Shown piece by piece: positions 35,775-43,646 of a DNA stretch of 45,380 nucleotides. Position 1 is the stretch's first letter. Every line of letters begins with the position of its first letter. Source of the DNA: an uncultured bacterium (GTDB lineage Bacteria > Fidelibacterota > Marinisomatia > Marinisomatales > UBA1611); assembly GCA_905478065.1 (NCBI GenBank), contig CAJQGZ010000008.1, forward strand, positions 1 through 45,380. Reading direction: 5' to 3'. The notes under the pieces were generated by a model, which saw nothing but the letters and a program-made list of their open reading frames with translations, had not been told where the DNA came from and made no database searches. The translations under genes were made by a program, and so were the position numbers.

Positions 35775-37004
35775 ATGGAATTTACTATTGTTAGTGTAAT
35801 TGTTTTTGGTAGCATCACGATGTGTTTAGTTTTGCTTTTAAATTTAGCAGAAAAAAAATTGCTTCCGCAAGGGGATGTCTCAATACTAATTAATGATGAA
35901 CCTAATAATGCGATTAGTGTTGGTACCGGTGGTACACTTCTAGGAGCATTAAGTGGTCAAAAAGTATTTTTACCTTCTGCATGTGGCGGAGGCGGAACTT
36001 GTGCAATGTGCAAATGCCAAGTTTTTGAGGGCGGAGGAGACATACTTCCAACAGAGACTAGTCATATAAGCAGACCTGAAGCAAAAGAAAATTGGCGTTT
36101 AGCTTGTCAAGTTAAAGTCAAAGAAGATATGAAAATTCATGTTCCTGAAGAAGTCTTCAGTGTTCGAAAATGGGATTGCACTGTGAAATCAAATACCGAT
36201 GTTGCTACTTTTATTAGAGAGTTCGTCATAGAACTTCCTGAAGGTGAAAACTTGGATTTTCAAGCAGGCGGTTATATTCAAATAGACATTCCAGAATATC
36301 ATGGTCTTACATTTAAAAATTTTGATATAGATAAAGAATATCATGAAGACTGGGATAAATTTAATATTTGGGGCTTAGTTGCAAATAATGATGAAGATGA
36401 ATTTAGGGCATACTCAATGGCAAGTCATCCGGCTGAGGGAAATAAAGTTATGCTTAATGTTAGGATTGCTACTCCTCCTCCAGCATTGTGGAATGATGTT
36501 CCACCAGGCATTGCTTCTTCATATATTTATAGTTTGAAGCCTGGAGACCCAGTAACAATATCTGGCCCATATGGTGAGTTTTTTATTAAAGATACAGACC
36601 GTGAAATGGTTTACATAGGAGGTGGAGCAGGCATGGCTCCCATGCGGTCTCATCTTTTTCACCTGTTTCATACTCTAAAAACAGGTCGAAAAGTATCATT
36701 TTGGTATGGTGCTAGATCTCTTAGAGAAATGTTTTATGATGATGAGTTTAAGAAAATTGCAAAAGAATTTCCCAACTTTAACTACAATGTTGCCCTATCA
36801 GAGCCATTACCGGAAGACAATTGGACAGGACCAACTGGTTTCATTCATCAAGTTGCGCATGATAATTATTTGGGTAATCATGAAGATCCAACTGAAATAG
36901 AATATTACATGTGTGGTCCTCCACCAATGATTAAAGCTGTTGAAGATATGTTAGATGGTCTTGGTGTTGAGAAAGAAATGATTGCTTTTGATAGCTTTGG
37001 GTAA
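35775..37004 (+). CDS. nqrF: Na+-translocating NADH:quinone reductase subunit F
   Basis: The 409-residue protein begins with one membrane helix (3-24), followed by a [2Fe-2S] ferredoxin domain with cysteines 70, 76, 79 and 111 ('[14 protein letters not shown]', 'RLACQVKV'). The FAD-binding domain has '[12 protein letters not shown]', and the NADH domain has '[20 protein letters not shown]', '[20 protein letters not shown]' and '[18 protein letters not shown]'. It oxidises NADH and feeds the complex. Its last 23 bases overlap the longest apbE frame. Confidence 0.97.
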   Translation: MEFTIVSVIVFGSITMCLVLLLNLAEKKLLPQGDVSILINDEPNNAISVGTGGTLLGALSGQKVFLPSACGGGGTCAMCKCQVFEGGGDILPTETSHISRPEAKENWRLACQVKVKEDMKIHVPEEVFSVRKWDCTVKSNTDVATFIREFVIELPEGENLDFQAGGYIQIDIPEYHGLTFKNFDIDKEYHEDWDKFNIWGLVANNDEDEFRAYSMASHPAEGNKVMLNVRIATPPPALWNDVPPGIASSYIYSLKPGDPVTISGPYGEFFIKDTDREMVYIGGGAGMAPMRSHLFHLFHTLKTGRKVSFWYGARSLREMFYDDEFKKIAKEFPNFNYNVALSEPLPEDNWTGPTGFIHQVAHDNYLGNHEDPTEIEYYMCGPPPMIKAVEDMLDGLGVEKEMIAFDSFG

Positions 37005-38034
37005 AAAATATCTTAAATACTTGCCTTTAAAAGCCCAATTGTTATTGGGCTTTTTCTTTTACTTTTCTTGTTCTGATTTATTTATTGAGTATTCAATCTC
37101 TGGATTTACTATGGGCACTTCATTCAATATTAAAATAAATGAATCACACAAAATTGATAAAATCAAACAAATTGAATATTCTATTGATTCAATTCTAATA
37201 AGTCTCAATCAACAGATGTCAACCTGGATTGAGAACAGTGAAATTTCAATTTTTAATCATAGTCGTTCTACAAGCCCTTTCAAAATTTCTGATGAATTTT
37301 ATCATGTATTAAAGAAAGGAAAACTAATTAATAATCAGACCTCGGGTGCCTTTGATTATACTGTCTTCCCATTGGCTCAGATTTGGGGTTTTGGACCAAA
37401 AGGAAAGAATAATTCAAAAAGTCCTGATGCGAATGAAATAAAAAATGTTCTTGAATACATTGGTGCAGACAAAATAGATCTTGACTATCCATACATTAAA
37501 AAAAAACATCCTAAAGTTCAGATTGATCTTAATGCAATTGCTAAGGGTTACGCAGTAGATATAATTCATGATTGGTTAATACATAAGAATTATAAAAATA
37601 TTTATGTAGAAATTGGAGGTGAGTTAAGATGCAGCGGTGTAAATAAAACTGGTGATAATTGGACTATTGGTATTGATTCTCCAATAGATAATATTGTTTC
37701 TAATCAAAAAATATATGCTAAGACCAAAATTAAGAATATGGCCTTAGCAACTTCTGGGAATTATAGAAATTTTCAAGAGAAAAATGGTAAAAAAATCACT
37801 CACAGCATTGATCCACGAAATGGATTTTCTATTGAATCTAATATTCTTTCTGTAAGCGTAAAAGCTAGAAGCTGCTTAGTCGCAGATGCCTGGGCTACGG
37901 CGCTGATGATTTTGTCATTCGATGATGGCTTAAGAGTCGTAACCGAAGCAGGTGGATTAGAAGTATTATGGATTTTATCAGAAGGGAAAGAAGGTCTTTC
38001 TCAGTTTAGTACTAAAGGTTTCTATCGTAAATAG
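36982..38034 (+). CDS. apbE: FAD:protein FMN transferase
   Basis: The longest frame gives 350 residues. ApbE attaches FMN to threonine in NqrB and NqrC, both of which carry SGAT sites here. A signal peptide ends in a possible lipobox cysteine ('FFFYFSC'). The catalytic domain shows '[11 protein letters not shown]', '[18 protein letters not shown]', '[18 protein letters not shown]', '[10 protein letters not shown]' and 'HSIDPRNG', ending '[12 protein letters not shown]'. No ATG precedes the conserved TMGT motif, so the start is TTG: 36982 (overlapping nqrF) or 37021, which gives a tidy 17-residue signal. A terminator-like hairpin falls within these codons. Confidence 0.93.
   Translation: MLLIALGKKYLKYLPLKAQLLLGFFFYFSCSDLFIEYSISGFTMGTSFNIKINESHKIDKIKQIEYSIDSILISLNQQMSTWIENSEISIFNHSRSTSPFKISDEFYHVLKKGKLINNQTSGAFDYTVFPLAQIWGFGPKGKNNSKSPDANEIKNVLEYIGADKIDLDYPYIKKKHPKVQIDLNAIAKGYAVDIIHDWLIHKNYKNIYVEIGGELRCSGVNKTGDNWTIGIDSPIDNIVSNQKIYAKTKIKNMALATSGNYRNFQEKNGKKITHSIDPRNGFSIESNILSVSVKARSCLVADAWATALMILSFDDGLRVVTEAGGLEVLWILSEGKEGLSQFSTKGFYRK
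37029..37060 (+). terminator. Intrinsic-terminator-like hairpin inside the apbE signal-peptide codons
   Basis: Twenty-five bases after the nqrF stop, AAAAGCCCAAT (37029-37039) pairs perfectly with ATTGGGCTTTT (37044-37054) across a TGTT loop, and the run continues TCTTTT. An 11-pair stem with a GC core and a T-rich tail is a good rho-independent terminator. It is also in-frame coding for '[10 protein letters not shown]' in the hydrophobic core of the ApbE signal peptide, so it probably works as partial termination between nqrF and apbE. Confidence 0.7.
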
Positions 38035-38036
38035 AT

Positions 38037-38213
38037 TTAAGCGCTTTCAATAGTTTCACATTTTTCTGTATCACCACCACAAATCGTACACGCTTCGTCT
38101 GCACCTATGCCTCCACAACTTCCTTGGATTGGTTTATCATTAAAAATGACACCAATAGATAAACCTAAAATGGCAATTCCTAATACAAATATTGATATAT
38201 ATATTGATTCCAT
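38037..38213 (-). CDS. nqrM: Na+-NQR maturation protein NqrM
   Basis: A 58-residue frame on the reverse strand starts with ATG at 38213-38211 and ends with TAA at 38037. It has one N-terminal membrane helix ('ISIFVLGIAILGLSIGVIF', residues 6-24), then 'PIQGSCGGIGADEACTICGG' and a final 'EKCE'. The 'GSCGG' plus later C-x2-C and C pattern is that of NqrM (DUF539), needed for NQR assembly, probably iron delivery to NqrD/NqrE. It is convergent with apbE (two bases apart) and divergent from nhaD, unlike the co-directional apbE-nqrM order known in Vibrio. Confidence 0.88.
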   Translation of the reverse strand: MESIYISIFVLGIAILGLSIGVIFNDKPIQGSCGGIGADEACTICGGDTEKCETIESA

Positions 38214-38228
38214 ATTAAATAATTTACG

Positions 38229-38246
38229 AAAGTAACGCTATTACTT
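38229..38246. promoter_or_regulatory. Palindromic element between nqrM and nhaD
   Basis: AAGTAA (38230-38235) and TTACTT (38241-38246) form a perfect inverted repeat around CGCTA in the 92-base divergent gap. The 18-base segment matches 14 of 18 positions with one at 31287-31304 before nqrA. It lies just upstream of the likely nhaD -35 box and close to the nqrM start, so one bound protein could affect both genes. This is inferred from symmetry and recurrence only. Confidence 0.4.
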
Positions 38247-38252
38247 ATCATA

Positions 38253-38282
38253 TTGAAAATTATGTAAATTGAATATTATTAT
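38253..38282 (+). promoter_or_regulatory. Candidate nhaD promoter
   Basis: TTGAAA (38253-38258) and TATTAT (38277-38282) are 18 bases apart and match the sigma-70 consensus at 4/6 or better and 5/6. The -10 lies 23 bases before the nhaD ATG, and an AAAGG ribosome site (38295-38299) follows. In such AT-rich DNA chance matches are common. Confidence 0.4.
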
Positions 38283-38305
38283 AAAACTCAAATAAAGGTT
38301 TTTTC

Positions 38306-39733
38306 ATGTTAAAAAAGATGATGCTTCTAATATACGTTTTTACTCCAATAATATGTTTGGCCGCTGGAGGTGGTCATGGTGGTGATTATCATCTAGATGG
38401 TAGTCTTTCAAATATGGGAATTATTTGGGTGATTCCATTTGCTGGTATCTTATTGTCGATTGCCATTTTCCCTTTAGTTCTTCCAGAGTTTTGGCATCAT
38501 AACTTTGGTAAAATATCTTTATTTTGGGCCTCCATACTTATTGTTCCTTTTGTTATTAAAGAGGGTGCTGCTGTAGCGGTGTATGAGATATTGCATGTAG
38601 GATTATTGGAGTATGTTCCTTTTATAATTTTGTTGTTAGCGCTATTTACAATATCAGGAGGAGTTAGATTAACAGGTGCTTTAGTTGGAACTCCCCTAGT
38701 AAATCTTGCAATAATTTTAATAGGTACATTTTTAGCTAGCTGGATGGGTACTACTGGTGCGGCTATGTTACTTATTAGGCCATTAATAAATGCAAATAAA
38801 CATCGTAAAAACAATGTCCATGTAGTAGTCTTTTTTATATTTCTTGTTGCTAATATAGGAGGTTCTTTGACCCCACTAGGTGATCCACCTCTGTTTCTAG
38901 GTTTTTTAAAAGGAGTTGACTTCTTTTGGACCACGTCTGCAATGTTTCTTCCTATGCTAACTATGATAATTGCACTTTCAATAATTTTTTATTTTCTTGA
39001 TTCATATTATCTTAAAAAAGAAGGTATTACTTCTGCTCCAACGAAAGAAAAAATTAAATTAGGCGTTGAAGGTGTTTTTAATTTAGGATTAATACTTGGT
39101 GTTATTGTGGCTGTCCTGATTAGCGGCTTTTGGAAACCTCATATTAGTTTTGAAGTTTATTCCGGTGTTCATCTTGAGTTACAAAATATAACTAGAGATA
39201 TTTTACTTTTAATATTAACCTATGTTAGTTGGACCTATACTTCGAAACAAATTCGTAAGGATAATGAATATACCTGGTTTCCTATTGTTGAGGTAGCGAA
39301 GCTATTTGCTGGTATATTTGTAACAATAATTCCGGCAATTGCTATCTTGAAAGCAGGTACAGATGGTGCCCTTTCTGGAATTATTAATTCGGTTACAAAT
39401 GATGATGGGCCAGTAAATATCATGTACTTTTGGTATACCGGAGTTTTATCAAGTTTCTTAGATAATGCTCCAACATATCTAGTATTTTTTAATACAGCTG
39501 GCGGAGATCCTATTTTGTTAATGGGTGAGCTTAGGAATACCCTTTTAGCTATTTCTGCTGGTGCAGTATTTATGGGTGCAAATACTTATATTGGTAATGC
39601 GCCAAATTTTATGGTTAAATCAATCTCTGAATCTTCAGGCATTGAAATGCCAAGTTTTTTTGGATACCTCTTTAAATGGGCAATTCCATTTTTAGTGCCT
39701 CTTTTTGTAATTATTAGTTGGATTTTCTTCTAA
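38306..39733 (+). CDS. nhaD: Na+/H+ antiporter NhaD
   Basis: The 475-residue protein starts with a hydrophobic signal-like segment, then an exposed 'GGGHGGDYHLDG'. About 12 membrane helices follow. NhaD/ion-transporter features include 'MGTTGAAMLLIRPLINANKH', 'FLVANIGGSLTPLGDPPLFL', 'GFLKGVDFFW', 'SSFLDNAPTYLVFFNTAGGD' and 'GANTYIGNAPNFMVKSISES'. NhaD exchanges internal sodium for external protons. Its place beside the sodium-pumping NQR genes suggests a shared sodium cycle. The downstream adenosyltransferase overlaps its stop by one base. Confidence 0.93.
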   Translation: MLKKMMLLIYVFTPIICLAAGGGHGGDYHLDGSLSNMGIIWVIPFAGILLSIAIFPLVLPEFWHHNFGKISLFWASILIVPFVIKEGAAVAVYEILHVGLLEYVPFIILLLALFTISGGVRLTGALVGTPLVNLAIILIGTFLASWMGTTGAAMLLIRPLINANKHRKNNVHVVVFFIFLVANIGGSLTPLGDPPLFLGFLKGVDFFWTTSAMFLPMLTMIIALSIIFYFLDSYYLKKEGITSAPTKEKIKLGVEGVFNLGLILGVIVAVLISGFWKPHISFEVYSGVHLELQNITRDILLLILTYVSWTYTSKQIRKDNEYTWFPIVEVAKLFAGIFVTIIPAIAILKAGTDGALSGIINSVTNDDGPVNIMYFWYTGVLSSFLDNAPTYLVFFNTAGGDPILLMGELRNTLLAISAGAVFMGANTYIGNAPNFMVKSISESSGIEMPSFFGYLFKWAIPFLVPLFVIISWIFF

Positions 39734-40278
39734 TGAGAATTACAAAAGTAACAACAAAAACTGGTGACGATGGAAAAACTAGTTTAGGCGATGGCAAACG
39801 TGTTAAAAAAAATCATGTCATAATTGATACTTTAGGTGAATTAGACAACCTGAACGCGGTTATAGGTTGGGCTGAGGTTTCTAGTTCAAGTAAAAAATAT
39901 TCGAAAGACTTAAAATCAATTCAGCAAGATATTTTTAATATTAGTGGAGATATTTCTTTGCCAGATGGTAAATCTAAATTATTAAAAGAAGAGCGTATTT
40001 TTTTTCTCGAAGATAAAATTAAAGTTATGAGTAAAAATTTACCACCCTTAAAAGAGTTTATTCTTCCTGGCGGTAGTGAATTTAATGCAAGATTACATAT
40101 TTTGAGAACAATCGCGAGAAATACAGAAAGGTGTCTTGTGGCGATGCAGCAGGACGAAGGTAAGAATTCATTACATCTAAAATATCTAAACCGTTTGTCA
40201 GATTATTTATTTTTATTGGCAAGGGCTGTAGGGTTATCTGAAAACCTTGAAGAAGAGCATTGGGAATTAAATAAATGA
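39733..40278 (+). CDS. PduO-type ATP:cob(I)alamin adenosyltransferase
   Basis: From ATG 39733 the product has 181 residues. It has the PduO-type signature 'TKTGDDGKTSLGDGKRVKK' at residues 7-25, 'LGELDNLNAVIGWAE', 'LPGGSEFNARLHILRTIARN' with the ATP-contacting 'TERCLVA', and 'YLNRLSDYLFLLARAV'. It makes adenosylcobalamin, the cofactor for mutases and some ribonucleotide reductases. A TTG at 39718 is an alternative start, but ATG overlapping the nhaD stop gives the family's usual N-terminus. No cobalamin riboswitch is visible nearby. Confidence 0.92.
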   Translation: MRITKVTTKTGDDGKTSLGDGKRVKKNHVIIDTLGELDNLNAVIGWAEVSSSSKKYSKDLKSIQQDIFNISGDISLPDGKSKLLKEERIFFLEDKIKVMSKNLPPLKEFILPGGSEFNARLHILRTIARNTERCLVAMQQDEGKNSLHLKYLNRLSDYLFLLARAVGLSENLEEEHWELNK

Positions 40279-41294
40279 ATTATAATAATTCAGAAATTAA
40301 TTGGGCAAAAATTGATGAAATCATTAGTTCAAAAAATAAAATATTATTAACGACTCATGAAAATCCAGATGGTGATGGTTTAGGATCCGAAGTAGCTATG
40401 TATCATCATCTAATTGAAAACGGTAAGGATGTAAGAATAATTAATTGTTCTCCTACACCAGATATGTTTGATTTTATAAATCTGGATAATTGCATTGAAA
40501 CCTTTAATGAGAACACCCATATTGAATGGATTAAAGATTGTGAAATTATTATAGTTTTTGATGTTGGCAATTTTAGTCGCACTAGAGATATAAAAATTGT
40601 TGCAGATAAATTTAATATCCCTGTGATGAATATAGATCATCATCCACATCCTGATGATCATGGTTTTGAATATAATATTGTTGATATCAAATCAGCAGCT
40701 ACGGGTTGCATGGTAAGAAGCTACCTTAGTAGTGCAAGAACAACTCCTCTAAACAAAAAGATATGCGATGGCATATATGTAGCTGTGATGACTGATACGG
40801 GTTGTTTTAAATATAGTAATACGGATACATATTGCCATTCAATTGCCATTGAATGCTTAGATAATGGAGTAAATACTAACTATATATATCAAAAGATTTA
40901 TGAAAATAGTTCTAGAAAGCGTGTTAGTGTTTTAGCTGAAATGATTTCTAATATATCTTATGAACTGGATGGGAAATTTGCTTGGTCCTTTATCACAAAT
41001 GATATAATGAACAAGCATCATGCTTCTAAAGAGGACTTAGAAGGTTTTCCAGATTTCATTCGCTCTATAAGTGGCGTTGAGGCAGCATTAATGATTTTTG
41101 AAATAGATGAAAATCTATGTAGAATGAATTTCCGTTCTAAGGGTAATATAATAGTAAATACTATAGCAAAATTCTTTAACGGTGGAGGACATGCCTTTGC
41201 ATCGGGGGCAGTTCTTCATGAACCTATTGAGATTGCAAAAAGTACGATAATAAATAAAACAAAAAAAATGATTCAAGATCAATTGGATGCTTAA
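40275..41294 (+). CDS. DHH-family phosphoesterase (NrnA-like)
   Basis: The 339-residue protein has the DHH domain motifs 'THENPDGDGLGSEVAM' (H28, D32, D34), 'IVFDVGNFSR' (D near 95) and 'NIDHHPHPDDHG' (the DHH at about 116-118), then 'AVMTDTGCFKYSNT'. The C-terminal DHHA1 domain ends with 'NGGGHAFASGAVL'. NrnA-type enzymes degrade short RNA (nanoRNA) or remove the phosphate from pAp, with manganese. Substrate preference cannot be assigned. It overlaps the upstream stop by four bases. Confidence 0.88.
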   Translation: MNYNNSEINWAKIDEIISSKNKILLTTHENPDGDGLGSEVAMYHHLIENGKDVRIINCSPTPDMFDFINLDNCIETFNENTHIEWIKDCEIIIVFDVGNFSRTRDIKIVADKFNIPVMNIDHHPHPDDHGFEYNIVDIKSAATGCMVRSYLSSARTTPLNKKICDGIYVAVMTDTGCFKYSNTDTYCHSIAIECLDNGVNTNYIYQKIYENSSRKRVSVLAEMISNISYELDGKFAWSFITNDIMNKHHASKEDLEGFPDFIRSISGVEAALMIFEIDENLCRMNFRSKGNIIVNTIAKFFNGGGHAFASGAVLHEPIEIAKSTIINKTKKMIQDQLDA

Positions 41295-41297
41295 TTA

Positions 41298-42161
41298 ATG
41301 AAAATATTAGTAGCTAAAGACGCGGGATATTGTTTTGGTGTAAGAGATGCTGTTAAACTTGCAAAAAAAAGTGGAACTGATTACAAAGAAGTGTATATGC
41401 TCGGAGATATTGTACATAATGAACAGGTCGTCAGCGATTTAAGTAAAAAAGGTTCAAAAGTTGTAAAAAATCTGGACGAAATTCCAAAAGATAAACCAGT
41501 TCTATTTCGTGCTCATGGTACGGATCCTGAAACGTGGAAAGCAGCTCAAAAAAAGAAACTTAATATTATTGATGCGACATGTCCATTGGTTACAGAAATT
41601 CATGAAGAAATAAAAAGTTTAGAAGAAGAAGGAAGAAGGACTATTATAATTGGAGATCATAATCATGATGAAGTTGTTGGTATTGCTTCTCAGGTAAAGA
41701 ATGCGATTATTATCTCAAGTCCAGAAGAGGCTCGTTCCTTAAAAAAAATGAAAAAAGCGGGCGTCGTTACTCAGTCGACTCAAATGATTGAGAATGTTCA
41801 AGAAATACTCACCGTATTATCTGAAAAAGTATATGATTTAAGATTTGTGAATACTATTTGTTACCCAACGCGTAGAAATCATGAGCAAATTAAAAAACTT
41901 GCTGATATTTGTGACTTGATGGTTGTGATTGGTTCATACACAAGTGCCAATTCAAAAAGGCTTACTCAATTATCTATGGCCAGGAATGAAAACTCCTTTC
42001 AAGTGACATGCGCGGATGAAGTTAAAAAGTCTTGGTTTACTAATATTGGAAGTGTGGGCATATCAGCAGGTGCTTCGACACCTGATGATCTTATAGCAGA
42101 TGTTATTAGTAAAGTTAAATTATTTTCAAAAATTAAAGTAAAGGAAGAAATTTATGAGTGA
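41298..42161 (+). CDS. ispH: 4-hydroxy-3-methylbut-2-enyl diphosphate reductase
   Basis: The 287-residue protein has the three cluster cysteines of IspH: C12 ('[11 protein letters not shown]'), C95 ('DATCPLV') and C188 ('NTICYPT'). Substrate residues are also present: 'IVHNEQVV' (H40), 'RAHG' (H73), 'NHDEVVG' (H123 and the catalytic E125), 'VTQSTQM' and '[11 protein letters not shown]'. It catalyses the last step of the MEP isoprenoid pathway, making IPP and DMAPP. The pathway's first enzyme, dxs, is three genes downstream. It overlaps pdxS by eight bases. Confidence 0.95.
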   Translation: MKILVAKDAGYCFGVRDAVKLAKKSGTDYKEVYMLGDIVHNEQVVSDLSKKGSKVVKNLDEIPKDKPVLFRAHGTDPETWKAAQKKKLNIIDATCPLVTEIHEEIKSLEEEGRRTIIIGDHNHDEVVGIASQVKNAIIISSPEEARSLKKMKKAGVVTQSTQMIENVQEILTVLSEKVYDLRFVNTICYPTRRNHEQIKKLADICDLMVVIGSYTSANSKRLTQLSMARNENSFQVTCADEVKKSWFTNIGSVGISAGASTPDDLIADVISKVKLFSKIKVKEEIYE

Positions 42162-43035
42162 TAATCAATTTGATATAAAAGTAGGTTTAGCGGAAATGCT
42201 TAAAGGCGGTGTTATAATGGATGTAACTAATGTAGAAGAGGCGGTAATAGCTGAATCTGCTGGAGCATGCGCTGTAATGGCATTAGAAAGAATTCCTTCA
42301 GATATCCGTAAGGATGGAGGAATAGCTAGAATGAGTGATCCTCAAATGATAAAAGAGATTCAAAAAGCAGTTACAATACCTGTAATGGCAAAATGTCGAA
42401 TTGGTCATTTTGCGGAAGCCCAGGTTTTAGAAGCTTTAGAAGTAGACTTTATTGATGAAAGTGAGGTTCTTACGCCAGCGGATGAACACAACCATGTTTG
42501 GAAGCATGATTTTAAGGTTCCATTTGTTTGCGGTTGCCGGAACCTCGGTGAAGCATTGAGACGGATTGCAGAAGGCGCTGCTTTGATAAGAACCAAAGGA
42601 GAAGCTGGTAGCGGTAATATTGTTGAGGCTGTCAGACACATGAGAACAGTTATGAATGACATTAGCAGGTTGACGACACTAAGTCGAGAGCAACTTGTTG
42701 CAGAAGCCAAAAATATGGGCGCGCCACTTGACTTAGTTATAAAGGTTTCTGAGACAGGGAAATTACCAGTTCCTAATTTTGCTGCAGGTGGTATTGCAAC
42801 ACCAGCAGATGCAGCATTGATGATGCAGCTAGGTGCTGAAACTGTATTTGTTGGGTCAGGTATTTTTAAGAGCCAAGATCCTGAAGCTCGTGGAAAAGCA
42901 GTTGTAGAGGCTACAACTAATTTTAATAATGCTAAAAAAGTTATGAAGGCTAGTACTGGGCTTAAATCAGCAATGAAAGGTCTAGATATGGCAGAAATTC
43001 CTGAGGGTGAAAGACTGCAGGAACGAGGCTGGTGA
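42154..43035 (+). CDS. pdxS: Pyridoxal 5'-phosphate synthase lyase subunit
   Basis: The 293-residue TIM-barrel protein makes PLP from ribose 5-phosphate, glyceraldehyde 3-phosphate and ammonia. Key residues are D23 ('VIMDVTN'), the ribose-binding lysine K80 ('[14 protein letters not shown]') and the second lysine K148 ('[20 protein letters not shown]'). '[20 protein letters not shown]' and '[13 protein letters not shown]' are also typical. Twelve copies pair with PdxT glutaminase. It overlaps pdxT by four bases, as expected for partners. Confidence 0.97.
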   Translation: MSDNQFDIKVGLAEMLKGGVIMDVTNVEEAVIAESAGACAVMALERIPSDIRKDGGIARMSDPQMIKEIQKAVTIPVMAKCRIGHFAEAQVLEALEVDFIDESEVLTPADEHNHVWKHDFKVPFVCGCRNLGEALRRIAEGAALIRTKGEAGSGNIVEAVRHMRTVMNDISRLTTLSREQLVAEAKNMGAPLDLVIKVSETGKLPVPNFAAGGIATPADAALMMQLGAETVFVGSGIFKSQDPEARGKAVVEATTNFNNAKKVMKASTGLKSAMKGLDMAEIPEGERLQERGW

Positions 43036-43646
43036 TAAAAATTGGTGTCCTTGAACTGCAAGGTAATTTCGAATTGCACCATAAAGTCCTTTATGATTTA
43101 GGTATTGGTTCAAAAGGTGTAAAATGTCTTGATGACTTTGACTGCTTAGATGGTCTCATTATTCCAGGTGGAGAGTCAACGACAATGTCTTTATTAATTG
43201 ACTCTTTTAATCTTCGTAATTCAATATTAGATTTTTCTGAAAAAAAACCGGTATTGGGTACATGTGCAGGGCTAATTTTAATGTCTAAAAAGATAGAAAA
43301 TGATGAAAAAGTTAAACCTCTTGGTATACTTGATATTGTTGTTAACAGAAATGCGTATGGTCGCCAAATAATGTCTGAAAAAAAACATATAGAAATCTAC
43401 CCTAATCCTCATGGTTCAGTTGATATAAAAGCCACTTTAATAAGAGCCCCGAAAATTACTAGTATGGGTAAAAAAGTTATTTCTATGGGCAAAATTAACA
43501 ATACACCCGTTGCTGTATTTGATGGGAAGCATATAGGCCTATCTTTTCATCCTGAATTAGATGGGATTTCAATTTTCCATGAAATGTTATTTGACTCCTC
43601 CAGTAAATTATTTTCTAATAAGTTCGAGAACTTTAATGCAGCTTAA
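43032..43646 (+). CDS. pdxT: Pyridoxal 5'-phosphate synthase glutaminase subunit
   Basis: The 204-residue class I glutaminase has '[13 protein letters not shown]' at its start, the oxyanion region '[10 protein letters not shown]' (GGES at 47-50), the nucleophile C78 in 'GTCAGLILM', and the triad's H173 and E175 in 'LSFHPELD'. It hydrolyses glutamine and channels ammonia to PdxS. The start is GTG inside the pdxS stop. Its end overlaps dxs by 11 bases. Confidence 0.96.
   Translation: MIKIGVLELQGNFELHHKVLYDLGIGSKGVKCLDDFDCLDGLIIPGGESTTMSLLIDSFNLRNSILDFSEKKPVLGTCAGLILMSKKIENDEKVKPLGILDIVVNRNAYGRQIMSEKKHIEIYPNPHGSVDIKATLIRAPKITSMGKKVISMGKINNTPVAVFDGKHIGLSFHPELDGISIFHEMLFDSSSKLFSNKFENFNAA

Noticed and set aside
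39640-39800. Possible cobalamin riboswitch near the adenosyltransferase gene
   Set aside because: The gene overlaps the nhaD stop and there is no untranslated space or B12-box sequence.
42405-43082. Reverse-strand open frame of 225 codons opposite pdxS/pdxT
   Set aside because: It lies entirely opposite well-conserved coding sequence, has no recognisable domain and a composition typical of an antisense shadow.
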